NCBI GenBank assembly: GCA_963848115.1 | Contig: CAWKCP010000028.1 | Coordinates: forward strand, 124,001-188,000 | Source: JAWKOK01 sp963848115 | Lineage (GTDB): Bacteria; Chloroflexota; Anaerolineae; Caldilineales; Caldilineaceae | Length of the DNA: 64,000 nucleotides | Direction: 5' to 3' | Part shown: positions 36,780 to 45,776 of the stretch, piece by piece | Numbering within the stretch: the stretch's first letter is position 1 | Layout: each line of letters opens with the position of its first letter | Translations under genes and position numbers: made by a program | Notes under the pieces: model-generated | Told to the model about the DNA's origin: nothing | Seen by the model: only the letters and a program-made list of their open reading frames with translations | Database searches by the model: none

Positions 36780-37868
36780 ATGGTTACTCGGATAAACCCG
36801 GAGATCCAAACAGAACAATCTAGAACACCTTCCCGTGAGAGCAGTGGGTTGGACGTCAAGCAGGAACCATTCTCCAGGGCCGTATCCTTGCCTGATGCTA
36901 ACCTTTGTACTGCGTGGCTAGCTGAACTGGATGACCTGATCAGTTTGGCGGCAGACGTGACTGAGGAACCGGCCGTTCGTCTTGGTGCGGTAGGAACTGT
37001 GGCGATGCGGGCCGACGAGATTTCAGAGAGCCTCGTCTCTGCAACGATGCCATCGACGTACAGCGAGGATCCCGATTTTGGTGAAAGAAGCCGGGACCTG
37101 ACCCGTGCGATTGGCGAAAGGCTTGATCAGATCGGCCGCATGCTGCATGATTCCATATTGCCGGAGCTTGCGGAAGAGGAATCGATCCATGTTGTTGAAC
37201 TGGACTCCCTCGATGAGCAGCAGCAAGATTGGTTGTGTACGAGTTTCATGCAGCAGATTTTCCCGCTCTTGACGCCGCTGGCCGTTGATCCGGGCCGTCC
37301 TTTTCCAAATCTAGAGAGCGGCAACCTCACACTGCTGGCCGTATTGCATGATCGCGGCGATGATCTGCGCTATGATGGACCTCTATTTGCGCTTGTTCAG
37401 GTGCCTGAGGCGCTGGCCCGCTGGCTGCCGCTCTCTCGGGGCAGAGGGGACGACATCGCTGGGGGCTGGTTTGACGTACAAGCATACGGTCCGGGTGTCT
37501 ACGCCTGGTCGGAGAGTGTGGTCCGCCATCACATCAACGTGCTCTTTCCGGGGATGGATGTGATCGGCACGTATCTGTTTCGCATACTAAGGATGGAACG
37601 CCCGACCCCGACCCCCAATGACAGCCATGCCTCTCATCGTGGCGATCCAATGTCCCTCTTGCGTCTGGACATCGAGGAGCCTATGCCGCCTGCCGTGCGC
37701 CAATGGTTGGTTCGACACCTGGATGTGCCCGATCAGTCGATAGTGCGAAGCCATCCATCGCTCGCCATGGCTGACTTGATCACGATTGTTGATCGATTGG
37801 TCGTTCGCAAACGAGGAATATCCGGCTGGATTCAACGGCTCGTCGATCTCTTTTTTGGCCATCTCTGA
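36780..37868 (+). CDS. Polyphosphate-kinase-like protein, lacking the catalytic half
   Basis: The 362-residue protein resembles the N-terminal and head domains of PPK1: QQIFPLLTPLAVDPGRPFPN, LESGNLTLLAVLHDRGDD and FALVQVPEALARWLPL are characteristic. PPK1 enzymes are about 690 residues and their autophosphorylated His lies in the C-terminal half. That half is absent, and the frame ends cleanly (WIQRLVDLFFGHL). It may be a stand-alone regulatory or degenerate paralog. It is flanked by two copies of a dispersed repeat (36560-36650 and 37978-38080). A polyphosphate link is plausible because a CHAD protein is encoded at 56.1 kb. Confidence 0.65.
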   Translation: MVTRINPEIQTEQSRTPSRESSGLDVKQEPFSRAVSLPDANLCTAWLAELDDLISLAADVTEEPAVRLGAVGTVAMRADEISESLVSATMPSTYSEDPDFGERSRDLTRAIGERLDQIGRMLHDSILPELAEEESIHVVELDSLDEQQQDWLCTSFMQQIFPLLTPLAVDPGRPFPNLESGNLTLLAVLHDRGDDLRYDGPLFALVQVPEALARWLPLSRGRGDDIAGGWFDVQAYGPGVYAWSESVVRHHINVLFPGMDVIGTYLFRILRMERPTPTPNDSHASHRGDPMSLLRLDIEEPMPPAVRQWLVRHLDVPDQSIVRSHPSLAMADLITIVDRLVVRKRGISGWIQRLVDLFFGHL

Positions 37869-37977
37869 TTCGTGGCGCCAGCCTTCGTCGGGCATAGCTC
37901 GACGGGTAAGGAAACCCATGCGCATCAAGCCAAGGATTATGTTAAACCCGCCACCGGTTTGAACCGGCAGGCAGCAA

Positions 37978-38080
37978 CAGCTGAAGCCGGCTGCTAACAG
38001 TGAAAAGCTGCCTCAGCGGCTGAGATTCAGCGCCTGAGGGCGCTTTTCGATGTTAGCGGCGGGATTCTATCCCTGCCGAA
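37978..38080. repeat. CAGCGCCTGAGGGCGCTTTTC element, copy 3
   Basis: An imperfect palindrome: GCTAACAGTGAAAAGCTGCC on the left and GGGCGCTTTTCGATGTTAGC on the right. It shares CAGCGCCTGAGGGCGCTTTTC with the copy at 24499-24519. Confidence 0.65.
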
Positions 38081-38224
38081 ATCTGTTGAAGCCGACCCCC
38101 AACGCTATAGGTGGAATTGTTGGCGTCCGCGAGACAGATTTGCCTAGCAGCGCTCACCGTGATACGATTTTGGCGATCTATGGCGGTCTGTGTATGTTCA
38201 GATGCGCTTGACAAACGAAATGTC

Positions 38225-38490
38225 GCAAAGACGTTTATTGTGGACATGATCGGTCTTTTCTCCTTACAGAGAGTTGTCGGAGGGTGCGAGACAACAGGAC
38301 GAAGAACGATTAGCCCCACAACAGTTCCCGGCAGGCAATGGCTGGGCGGACCACACCGTTACCGTGTTTGAGGCAATTGCTGTTCTGCCCGAGGAAATTG
38401 GGTATTTGATGCGTTTCGGCGGGCAGCATTTGCGAAGTCAGGTGGCACCACGGAGTCCCATTCGTCCTGAAAGGCGAAGGGGATTTTTTT
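38225..38490 (+). promoter_or_regulatory. T-box leader of serS
   Basis: A T-box antiterminator sequence AAGTCAGGTGGCACCACGG (about 38435-38453) is followed by a competing terminator hairpin (about 38454-38482) and seven T residues (38484-38490). Upstream lie AGAGAGTTGTC and GGTGCGAGACAAC, matching the AGNGA and GNTG-type Stem I elements. The antiterminator bulge is TGGC; its C would pair with discriminator G73, and both tRNA-Ser genes in this window carry G73. The leader ends 37 bases before the serS ATG. I could not place the specifier codon with confidence. Uncharged tRNA-Ser should promote read-through. Confidence 0.8.
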
Positions 38491-38527
38491 ATTGGTTAGC
38501 GTTTCGTCAGCACTGGGAGGTAGAACC

Positions 38528-39811
38528 ATGTTAGACATCCGATGGATGCGCGAGAATCGAGAGGCGTTGGCTGAGGCCATGCTCAATTTGAATGACATGG
38601 AGGCTCCCTGGGAGCTGGCGCTCGAATTAGACGCGCAGCGCCGCTCCTTCTTGTCGAGCGTTGAGACGTTGCGCGCAGAGTTGAATAGCGGGTCCAAGCA
38701 GATCGGGTTACTCTTCCGTGAGAAGAAGACGGACGAGGCCAACGCCTTGAAGGCGCGCATGAGCGAGATCGGCGATGAGATCGCTGGACTCGATGCCCAG
38801 CTGCGTGAGGTTCAGGCCGCCTTTGACGATGCCATGCTGCGCATTCCCAATCCGCCGGAACCGGATGTGCCGGTGGCCCCGGATGAGGCTGGGAATGAAG
38901 TCCTGAAGGAGGTGGGCGCAAAACCTGAGTTTGGCTTTGAGCCTCGACCCCATTGGGAGATCGGCGAAGCGCTTGACATCATTGATCTGGAGCGTGGCGC
39001 CAAGCTATCGGGCAGCCGCTTCTATCTGCTCAAGGGCGCAGGGGCACGCTTGCAACGGGCATTGTCCAACTGGTTTTTGGATGTCCACACCAGCGAGCAC
39101 GGCTACGAAGAGATCTATCCGCCCTTCATGGTACGTGAACAGTGCATGGTCGGCACGGGCAATCTGCCCAAGTTCGGCGATAATCTCTATCGAGACATTG
39201 AGGAGGATTTCTGGTTCATCCCCACAGCCGAGGTTCCGGTGACCGATCTCTATCGTGACGAGATCATTGAGCCGGGTCTGCTGCCGCTTCGCTACGTCGC
39301 CTCCACACCCTGTTTCCGACGCGAGAAGTTCTCGGCCGGCAAGGACGTGCGCGGCATCAAACGAGTCCACCAATTCCAGAAAGTGGAGATGGTCAAGTTT
39401 GTGGAACCGGCCAACGGTCGCGACGAGCTCGAAAGCCTGACGCGTGATGCTGAGGAACTGTGCGAGCGGTTGGGACTGCCCTATCGGCGTCTGGCGATTG
39501 CCACAGGCGATCTCTCTTTTGTCGCTGCCATCAAGTACGATATCGAGGTCTGGGCGGCAGGTTCGGGCGAGTGGCTGGAGGTCAGCTCCTGCTCCCTCTT
39601 CCGAGACTTTCAGACGCGGCGGGCCAACATCCGCTATCGCCCGGAAGAAGGCGCGCGACCTGAATATCCCTACACGCTCAACGGATCGGGCCTGGCGCTT
39701 CCGCGTATCGTTATTGCCATACTGGAGAACAACCAGCAGGAGGATGGCACAGTGGTCGTGCCTGAGGTGCTGCGCCCATACATGGGTGGCGTTGAGGTGA
39801 TCGGCGAGTAG
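38528..39811 (+). CDS. serS: Seryl-tRNA synthetase
   Basis: The 427-residue protein starts MLDIRWMRENREALAEAMLN, preceded by GGGAGG at good spacing. It has the N-terminal coiled-coil arm that contacts the long variable arm of tRNA-Ser (about residues 25-100). The class II core follows with FYLLKGAGARLQRALSNWFL, motif 2 FRREKFSAGKDVRGIKRVHQ and motif 3 NGSGLALPRIVIAILENNQ. The upstream frame extension (from 38492) overlaps the T-box terminator and is not part of the protein. Expression is probably controlled by the T-box leader. Two tRNA-Ser genes lie 4 kb downstream. Confidence 0.96.
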   Translation: MLDIRWMRENREALAEAMLNLNDMEAPWELALELDAQRRSFLSSVETLRAELNSGSKQIGLLFREKKTDEANALKARMSEIGDEIAGLDAQLREVQAAFDDAMLRIPNPPEPDVPVAPDEAGNEVLKEVGAKPEFGFEPRPHWEIGEALDIIDLERGAKLSGSRFYLLKGAGARLQRALSNWFLDVHTSEHGYEEIYPPFMVREQCMVGTGNLPKFGDNLYRDIEEDFWFIPTAEVPVTDLYRDEIIEPGLLPLRYVASTPCFRREKFSAGKDVRGIKRVHQFQKVEMVKFVEPANGRDELESLTRDAEELCERLGLPYRRLAIATGDLSFVAAIKYDIEVWAAGSGEWLEVSSCSLFRDFQTRRANIRYRPEEGARPEYPYTLNGSGLALPRIVIAILENNQQEDGTVVVPEVLRPYMGGVEVIGE

Positions 39812-39838
39812 CCGTCGGTGTGATCGAATACTATCAAG

Positions 39839-39885
39839 CCGATAAGAGGGGCCAGGCAGTCTTTCTGCCTGGCCCCTCTTATCGG
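39839..39885 (+). terminator. 21-bp perfect hairpin after serS
   Basis: The arms 39839-39859 and 39865-39885 are perfectly complementary with loop TCTTT. No T-tract follows, so it may be a bidirectional stop or a repeat rather than a classical terminator. Confidence 0.6.
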
Positions 39886-40003
39886 TTGCTATCCTGCTCG
39901 TGTAGAGGGTCTTACAGATGTGAAGGCTACTCTGAGGGTATAGTAAAAAGCTGTAGCGTTTTGTTTTCGGCGATTCCCGACACATTTGAATGGACCAGTT
40001 GCC

Positions 40004-40609
40004 ATGCGCGATGCCACCCTTAGGCAGAAGAAAGATGACGTGATGGTGCCGTTGGCGCGCCATCTGTTTGGCTCGGTACATCCCAACGTGATTTCGTTCA
40101 TCGCCATGAGTGTGGGCGTCATCACGATTGTGGCCATTCTCAACCAGCTCTATGTCATTGGACTGGTTCTTTGGCTGCTCAATCGGGTGCTCGATGGATT
40201 GGACGGCGTGATCGCCCGCGTCCATGACAAGCAGTCCGATTTTGGCGGTTATCTCGACCTGCTGCTTGACTTTGTCGTCTATCTGGCCATCCCAATCGCT
40301 TTTCTCTGGGTGATGCCGACGCAGGTCAATCTGTGGGCCGGTATTGCCTTGTTGGCCGCCTACGTCATCAATCTGCTCTCCTGGAACTCGCTCTCAGCGC
40401 TATTGGAGAAACGCCAATATCAGTCAGAGGGTCGGCTGACCAGTATTGAGATGCCGTCCGGCCTGATCGAAGGGCTGGAGACGATCATTTTCTACTGTCT
40501 TTTCTTTCTCGTTCCCTCCTATCTGGCCATTCTGTTCGTCACCATGGCCGTCCTGGTCTTTTTTACTGCCGGCCAGCGTGTCTGGTGGGCCTACCGAAAT
40601 TTGGCATGA
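40004..40609 (+). CDS. CDP-alcohol phosphatidyltransferase family protein
   Basis: The 201-residue membrane protein has the family signature D(x)2DG(x)2AR(x)8G(x)3D(x)3D, seen as LDGLDGVIARVHDKQSD and FGGYLDLLLD near residue 66. At least five membrane helices follow. These enzymes transfer a phosphatidyl group from CDP-diacylglycerol to glycerol-phosphate, inositol-phosphate, serine or similar. The alcohol substrate cannot be told from the sequence. I use the ATG at 40004; a TTG at 39986 is the only alternative. No lipid gene is adjacent. Confidence 0.85.
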   Translation: MRDATLRQKKDDVMVPLARHLFGSVHPNVISFIAMSVGVITIVAILNQLYVIGLVLWLLNRVLDGLDGVIARVHDKQSDFGGYLDLLLDFVVYLAIPIAFLWVMPTQVNLWAGIALLAAYVINLLSWNSLSALLEKRQYQSEGRLTSIEMPSGLIEGLETIIFYCLFFLVPSYLAILFVTMAVLVFFTAGQRVWWAYRNLA

Positions 40610-40741
40610 CAAGTTTCGGGATTGCGGAGTAAGAGATCGTATTGCCGCATCGTCTGAGGGAAGGCGCCAAGAGATTGAGGAAGATGCGTCTCGGTTGAAG
40701 AGTGTTGAAGCGAACGCCAAATCGTGTTCCTCCGTGAGTCC

Positions 40742-40860
40742 GCTGCAAAAAGGGTTCCGGACACGAATTTACACAAAGTTTCACAAGTCTTCTCGCTGAG
40801 GAGGCGACACAATTTGTGCAAATTCGTGATCATTCGTGTCAAGAAAAGGCTTTTTGCAGC
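40742..40860 (+). repeat. 119-bp MITE-like element with 11-bp inverted ends, copy 1
   Basis: The ends GCTGCAAAAAG (40742-40752) and CTTTTTGCAGC (40850-40860) are perfect inverted repeats. The interior has ACACGAATTTACACAA and CAAATTCGTGATCATTCGTG. A second copy in the opposite orientation is at 55886-56013, and a fragment may lie at 30750-30779. There is no coding capacity. It resembles a non-autonomous mobile element. Confidence 0.65.
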
Positions 40861-40938
40861 AGGCCCCTCTGTGGACAACGATTTTCCTGCATTGACCTGA
40901 TTCGAATACACGATCCAGACATAGAAACGAGAGCAGAG

Positions 40939-41757
40939 ATGAGTGTGACAGCTGAGAGTCAACTGAACGAGAGTGTACCCGAACCGCCCAAGGAACAGTC
41001 CTTCTTTCAGAAGCACTGGCAGAAATTAGTAGCCTTTGCCCTCTGGATCATACTTGCCGCCGCCTTCACTTGGTATGTCAACAGCACAGGGAAGGGGCTG
41101 GCCGGTTCCATCCTTGACCTGATCTACCTCATACAGCTCAGCGCGTTCGGGCCGTTGATCTATATCCTGGTCTATACGCTGCGACCGCTGACCCTCTTTT
41201 CGGCGCTGTTGCTCACTGTCTCCGGCGGCTTCCTCTTCGGTCCCTTCTGGGGCATCGTTTACACAGTGATCGGGGCCAATCTGTCGGCGACGGTGGCCTA
41301 CTTCATTGGCCGCTATTTCGGCAGCGGCACGCTGGACACCGAAGGATCGGACAGCCTGATTCAGAAGTACGCCAACCGCATGCGCAGCAACAGTTTTGAA
41401 ACAATCCTGATCATGCGCTTTATCTTCTTGCCGTATGATCTGGTCAACTATTTGGCAGGCTTTCTGCGCATCCACTATGGCGCCTTTATCCTCGCCACCA
41501 TCCTCGGCTCGATCCCAGGCACCATCTCCTTCGTCTTGCTGGGCGCGTCGGCCACGCCGGCGGACATCGAGAATCTCTTCTTGAATGGAGAGATCCCCAG
41601 CCTGGACTGGCGAGTATTGGCCGCGTCGGCCGTCATCTTCGTGGTCAGTCTGGTGCTTTCCCAATTCTTCAAACGCCGTGAAAAGGGCGACGAGATCGAT
41701 ATGCTGCCTGGCGACGAAGTGCCGCCGATGGCAACGCAGCCGACATCATCTGACTAG
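40939..41757 (+). CDS. TVP38/TMEM64 (VTT-domain) membrane protein
   Basis: The 272-residue protein has a cytoplasmic start, a first helix at about residues 30-50, and the VTT core: RPLTLFSALLLTVSGGFLFG, PFWGIVYTVIGANLSATVAY and FIGRYFG. FLPYDLVNYLAGFLRIHYGA and ILGSIPGTISFVLLGAS follow. The start ATG at 40939 follows GAGAGCAGAG; the frame is open upstream into the MITE-like repeat. In many bacteria TVP38 proteins are encoded beside or fused to MerA-like flavoproteins, and such a gene follows here 245 bases downstream. Transport substrate and role are unknown; relatives scramble lipids in eukaryotes. Confidence 0.85.
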   Translation: MSVTAESQLNESVPEPPKEQSFFQKHWQKLVAFALWIILAAAFTWYVNSTGKGLAGSILDLIYLIQLSAFGPLIYILVYTLRPLTLFSALLLTVSGGFLFGPFWGIVYTVIGANLSATVAYFIGRYFGSGTLDTEGSDSLIQKYANRMRSNSFETILIMRFIFLPYDLVNYLAGFLRIHYGAFILATILGSIPGTISFVLLGASATPADIENLFLNGEIPSLDWRVLAASAVIFVVSLVLSQFFKRREKGDEIDMLPGDEVPPMATQPTSSD

Positions 41758-42002
41758 TAGGGCGACCAGCAAGGTCTGCCGGAAAAGCAGTCTGGCTTTT
41801 GGATAAGACAGACTGCTTGGCACTCGGCAATACATGTTTGTCGCATTGCTGGCTTCAAGCGCCGTTTCCTACACATTTGATTATCCATCCAGGGCATAAT
41901 TCGGGATGGGTTGTGTTGCGATATGCTGTGAGAATCCGGCGGAGTCAGCGTCATCCGCATCCCAGTACCCGCTGCAGAGACCAAGAGGAAGGACCTAGAA
42001 GC

Positions 42003-43610
42003 ATGCAAGATCTGATAGAGACACCCGCAAAGTCTGGCAACGGCGCAGAACCCGCGCTCAGCCCACTAAGCGAAGTCAGTGCCGAAAGCAGAATCGTTGT
42101 CGCGCCCGATGATGACTACAACCGCAAGCTTGTGGCCAACGTCCACCCGCCGGCCTGGAAGAATCCGACGCCCAGTGGCAAATACAATCTTCTAGTCATC
42201 GGCGGCGGGTCCGCCGGCCTAGTGGCTGCCGCCGGCGCAGCCGGCATGGGGGCAAAGGTCGCGCTGGTTGAGCGCCATCTGTTGGGCGGCGACTGCCTGA
42301 ATGTAGGTTGTGTCCCCTCTAAGAGCGTGATCCGCTCGTCCAAGGTCTTGGGCGAACTGATGCGGGCTGCCGACCTCGGGGTCTCGATCCCCGGAGAGGT
42401 CGAGATCGATTTTGAAGCCATCATGCGCCGCATGCGGCGCATCCGCTCCGAGATCAGCGAACATGACTCGGCCGTACGCTTCAAGGATCTGGGCATCGAC
42501 CTCTACCTGGGCGATGGGCGTTTCACCGGCCCCAACACCTTCGAGGTGAATGGCCAAATGCTCACCTTCAACAAGGCCTTAATCTCCACCGGTTCTCGCC
42601 CTGCCGTGATACCGATTCCAGGGTTGGAGGAGGTCGGATACTTGACCAATGAGACAGTCTTTGAGCAGACGATCCTCCCGCCTCGGCTTGCCGTGATCGG
42701 CAGCGGCCCCATCGGCTCCGAGCTATCTCAGTCGTTCAATCGCTTCGGCAGCCAGGTGACCCTCTTCGATGTGCAGCCGCGAGTGCTCGGTCGAGAAGAT
42801 GATGACGCTGCCGAGGTCTTGCGCAGCGTCTTTGAGTCGGAGGGAATCAGCCTGGCCCTGGGCGCCCAAATCACGGGGACAGAATTGGTCGAAGACGGTA
42901 AGGCCATCCATTTCGAACTGGGCGGCGAGGAGCGGATTGTCGTTGTCGACGAGATTCTACTGGCCGTTGGCCGTGCGCCCAACATCGAGACGCTCGATCT
43001 GGAAGCAGGCGGCATCGAATATCACCGGCGTGGTGTAACCGTCAACGACTCGTTACAGACGACCAATGAGAATGTCTACGCTGCAGGCGACGTAGCCATC
43101 AAATACCAATTCACCCACACCGCCGATGCGACGGCCCGTATCGTCTTGCAGAACGCGCTCTTTCCCGGCCCCAACAAGAAAGTGAGCGACCTTGTTGTTC
43201 CGTGGACGACCTACACCGATCCTGAGGTCGCCCACGTAGGCATGTACCCGAAGGATGCCGAAGAACAGGGCATCAAGGTGGAGACATTCACCCAGTCCAT
43301 CGGCGAGATCGACCGGGGCAAGGCTGACGGAGAACTGGACGGATTCGTCAAGGTCCACGTGAAAAAGGGCAGCGACCAGATCCTGGGGGCCACCATTGTC
43401 GCCGGCCACGCTGGTGAGATGATCAACGAGTTGACTTTGGCCATCACCGCAGGCATCGGCCTCAAGACCCTGGCGACGGTGATCCATCCGTATCCGACTC
43501 AGGCTGAAGCCATCAAAAAGGTCGCCGACGCCTACAATCGGACGCGACTGACGCCCACTGTGCACAGCCTCTTCAAACGCTGGTTCGCCTGGACGAGACG
43601 CGGAAATTGA
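42003..43610 (+). CDS. MerA-like FAD-dependent disulfide oxidoreductase
   Basis: The 535-residue protein has an N-terminal extension of about 58 residues. The FAD-binding GxGxxG-type motif is LLVIGGGSAGLVAAAGAAG, and the redox disulfide is GGDCLNVGCVPSKS. The NAD(P)H-binding motif is LAVIGSGPIGSELSQSFNRF, and the second FAD contact is NENVYAAGDVA. The dimerisation domain carries the His-Glu pair, VIHPYPTQAEAIKK. It lacks the N-terminal HMA domain and the C-terminal Cys pair of true mercuric reductases, so mercury reduction is unlikely. AGGAAGGA precedes the ATG. Pairing with the upstream VTT protein is a recurring arrangement. Confidence 0.87.
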   Translation: MQDLIETPAKSGNGAEPALSPLSEVSAESRIVVAPDDDYNRKLVANVHPPAWKNPTPSGKYNLLVIGGGSAGLVAAAGAAGMGAKVALVERHLLGGDCLNVGCVPSKSVIRSSKVLGELMRAADLGVSIPGEVEIDFEAIMRRMRRIRSEISEHDSAVRFKDLGIDLYLGDGRFTGPNTFEVNGQMLTFNKALISTGSRPAVIPIPGLEEVGYLTNETVFEQTILPPRLAVIGSGPIGSELSQSFNRFGSQVTLFDVQPRVLGREDDDAAEVLRSVFESEGISLALGAQITGTELVEDGKAIHFELGGEERIVVVDEILLAVGRAPNIETLDLEAGGIEYHRRGVTVNDSLQTTNENVYAAGDVAIKYQFTHTADATARIVLQNALFPGPNKKVSDLVVPWTTYTDPEVAHVGMYPKDAEEQGIKVETFTQSIGEIDRGKADGELDGFVKVHVKKGSDQILGATIVAGHAGEMINELTLAITAGIGLKTLATVIHPYPTQAEAIKKVADAYNRTRLTPTVHSLFKRWFAWTRRGN

Positions 43611-43622
43611 TTCGTGTGACGT

Positions 43623-43679
43623 GTAGGATGCGACCCCTGTGGTCGCCCATGACGGGCGACCACAGGGGTCGCATCCTAC
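43623..43679. repeat. 26-bp perfect GTAGGATGCGACC palindrome
   Basis: The arms at 43623-43648 and 43654-43679 are perfectly complementary with a 5-base loop. It begins 12 bases after the flavoprotein stop and may serve as its transcript end. It belongs to the GTAGG..GGTCGCCC family also seen at 15835, 24228 and 62437. Confidence 0.75.
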
Positions 43680-43756
43680 CGAAATTGTCGCCCCGCGTCA
43701 CGCCCGCACGACATCCCCGATCCAGAGAAGACGGACGGCTTTTTCTGCGCCCATAT

Positions 43757-43785
43757 TTGACACCTTTTCCCCCCGGATGTATACT
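43757..43785 (+). promoter_or_regulatory. Promoter of the tRNA cluster
   Basis: TTGACA (43757-43762), a 17-base spacer and TATACT (43780-43785), about 104 bases before the first tRNA. Confidence 0.75.
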
Positions 43786-43888
43786 AAACGACGTTCTAGC
43801 GGTTCGCGATCTGTGTTGCGGGCGTTTGTGATGTCTCCACGGTGAATGGTCGGACAGATAGCGTGTTCGAAGAGCTATCAACTTTCGT

Positions 43889-43976
<88 letters not shown>

Positions 43977-44047
43977 TAGTTCAGCAAGCAGATGTATCGG
44001 CATCGTAGCGGATGCTGAGTAGGGCCGCAGGAACAACAACCAAATGG

Positions 44048-44142
<95 letters not shown>

Positions 44143-44144
44143 GT

Positions 44145-44220
44145 GTCCCAGTAGCTCAGCGGATAGAGCGCTGCCCTGCGGAGGCAGAGGCCAGAGGTTC
44201 AAATCCTCTCTGGGACGCCA
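44145..44220 (+). tRNA. tRNA-Arg (anticodon GCG)
   Basis: The acceptor GTCCCAG pairs with CTGGGAC. The D-arm is GCTC..GAGC, and the anticodon stem-loop is CTGCC-CTGCGGA-GGCAG. The T-arm is AGAGG-TTCAAAT-CCTCT, and CCA is encoded. The anticodon reads GCG, whereas bacteria normally use ACG (inosine-modified) for CGC/CGU and CCG for CGG. Apart from base 34 the loop looks like a tRNA-Arg(CCG). Confidence 0.9.
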
Positions 44221-44225
44221 TAAGA

Positions 44226-44263
44226 AAAGAGAGCGCCATGACATTTGTCATGGCGCTCTCTTT
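44226..44263 (+). terminator. Terminator of the tRNA cluster
   Basis: An 18-bp perfect stem (44226-44243 with 44246-44263) begins 6 bases after tRNA-Arg and is followed by ATTT. The T-rich 3' side suits Rho-independent termination. Confidence 0.75.
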
Positions 44264-44526
44264 ATTTCACGCGCGCGCCGCTCATATTTTGTCGTTCAGG
44301 GTGAAGTCCCTATAATGACGGGCAGAATCACCCTCTGTAATAGGTAAAATTGCCCTGTCGGTAGGGCAATTGTTCTGTGGCTGACATGATTTTTGACTAC
44401 TTCTGCCATCGTATTCATATCGCATGCATACCCCCAAAACGATAGAAATGGCACCAATGGCCATGTTAACCGGACCAACGATCGTTCACACGCAACTGCT
44501 TGCCAACGACGTCAGGCAAGGAAACT

Positions 44527-45663
44527 ATGGCTTCAACTAAGCTCCGCGCCACCATTCTCTTTCTTCTGTCCTCGTGTCTGATCGGCATGACGCCCCCTTC
44601 CGTTGCATTTGGCCGAGATCTCGACAAGCAAGAGTCGCTGTACGGCGACTCGAAGCCATTTTTTTCATTGTACACGTCCGCTGCAGAGGCCAAGCGATTG
44701 GATGAATTGGCAGCCAATGCTGAACTGATCGCCCTCGGAAGCGTGGGTCAGGAACGCAGTTTTTGGCGCGAGGACGCCGCCATCATCGAGACGGAGACGG
44801 TGATCACTCTGAATCAGATGATCAAAGGGCGCGCGCCGATGGAGATTGTTGTGCAGACAGAGGGGGGATTCATCGCCGAAGAAAACATCGGCATGATTGC
44901 TCCACACGAAGCCAGCTTCGCTGTGGGTGAAACAGTACTGATCTTCGCATACAAGCAAGATGCGTCCTATCGCATCGCTGATGGTGCCGCCGGCAAATTC
45001 ATTGTCGACGAACGCATGATGTTGGGCGAACTTCCCGGCGCTGGGGATGGCCGAACCATCACAGACATCATTGCCATGACGTCCGCGTCACAACCCCGTT
45101 CAGACCGAAGATGGAAGATTCCGGATTCAACCGTTGAATTCAAGGTCAATGTCAACACGGCACAGGCCGGCGGTGGCGATGGCGCTGCCGCTTTTCAACA
45201 GGCCATCATAAACGCCGCGGCAACGTGGAATCAGACACCCAGTGCAAACTTCACGCTGGACTATGCGGGGACAACTCAATCGACGGAGACGGGCTACAAT
45301 CACGTCAACGAAATTGTCTTCATGCCAAAGGGTGTCGACAATCGCGGCGCCCTAGCTCAGGTTTGGTTCACAAACGACGGTACCATTGTGGAAGCTGATA
45401 TCTGGGTCAACGACGACTTCCGCTGGGATGCCGGCAGCAAGCTGTCTCCCGGTGAGCATCCCAGTGACAAGGTTGATCTGCAGAGTGCGCTGTTGCACGA
45501 GTTTGGGCACTGGCTGATTCTTAATCACACCAATGATCCGCATAGCGTCATGTATCCAACGCTTGCACCCGGCGTCAGCAGACGACATCTGACCCAGCGC
45601 GATATCGACGGAATTTCGGCAATCTATCCGTGTGTCCAGGAGCCCTGCGTTCTTGACCAATAA
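44527..45663 (+). CDS. Secreted matrixin-type metalloprotease
   Basis: The 378-residue protein begins with a signal peptide (MASTKLRATILFLLSSCLIG). A domain of about 160 residues follows, then a C-terminal protease. The zinc motif HExxHxxxxxH is seen as LLHEFGHWLILNH (about residues 322-334) with the Met-turn SVMYPTLAPG. LTQRDIDGISAIYPC is the typical end of matrixin/metzincin proteases. The ATG at 44527 follows AAGGAAACT. The N-terminal domain (ELIALGSVGQERSFW, IIETETVITLNQMIKG) resembles a beta-sandwich seen in other exported proteins. It probably degrades extracellular protein. Confidence 0.85.
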   Translation: MASTKLRATILFLLSSCLIGMTPPSVAFGRDLDKQESLYGDSKPFFSLYTSAAEAKRLDELAANAELIALGSVGQERSFWREDAAIIETETVITLNQMIKGRAPMEIVVQTEGGFIAEENIGMIAPHEASFAVGETVLIFAYKQDASYRIADGAAGKFIVDERMMLGELPGAGDGRTITDIIAMTSASQPRSDRRWKIPDSTVEFKVNVNTAQAGGGDGAAAFQQAIINAAATWNQTPSANFTLDYAGTTQSTETGYNHVNEIVFMPKGVDNRGALAQVWFTNDGTIVEADIWVNDDFRWDAGSKLSPGEHPSDKVDLQSALLHEFGHWLILNHTNDPHSVMYPTLAPGVSRRHLTQRDIDGISAIYPCVQEPCVLDQ

Positions 45664-45685
45664 TCTGGATGATGTACGCGCCAAA

Positions 45686-45751
45686 TAGATCGCGGATGTT
45701 GCGTATCAGGCGAAATCTATCCACCATATCCACGCAATCCGCGATCCATTT
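45686..45751. terminator. Inverted repeat between convergent genes
   Basis: AAATAGATCGCGGATGTTGCG and CGCAATCCGCGATCCATTT are imperfect inverted repeats lying between the stops of the matrixin and ScyE-like genes. It may act as a bidirectional terminator. Confidence 0.45.
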
Positions 45752-45776
45752 AGTCGGGATATTCGACTTTCTTTAC

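Noticed and set aside
42003..43610. Mercuric reductase merA or dihydrolipoamide dehydrogenase
   Set aside because: There is no HMA domain or C-terminal vicinal Cys pair for mercury and no dehydrogenase-complex genes nearby; the general family call is safer.
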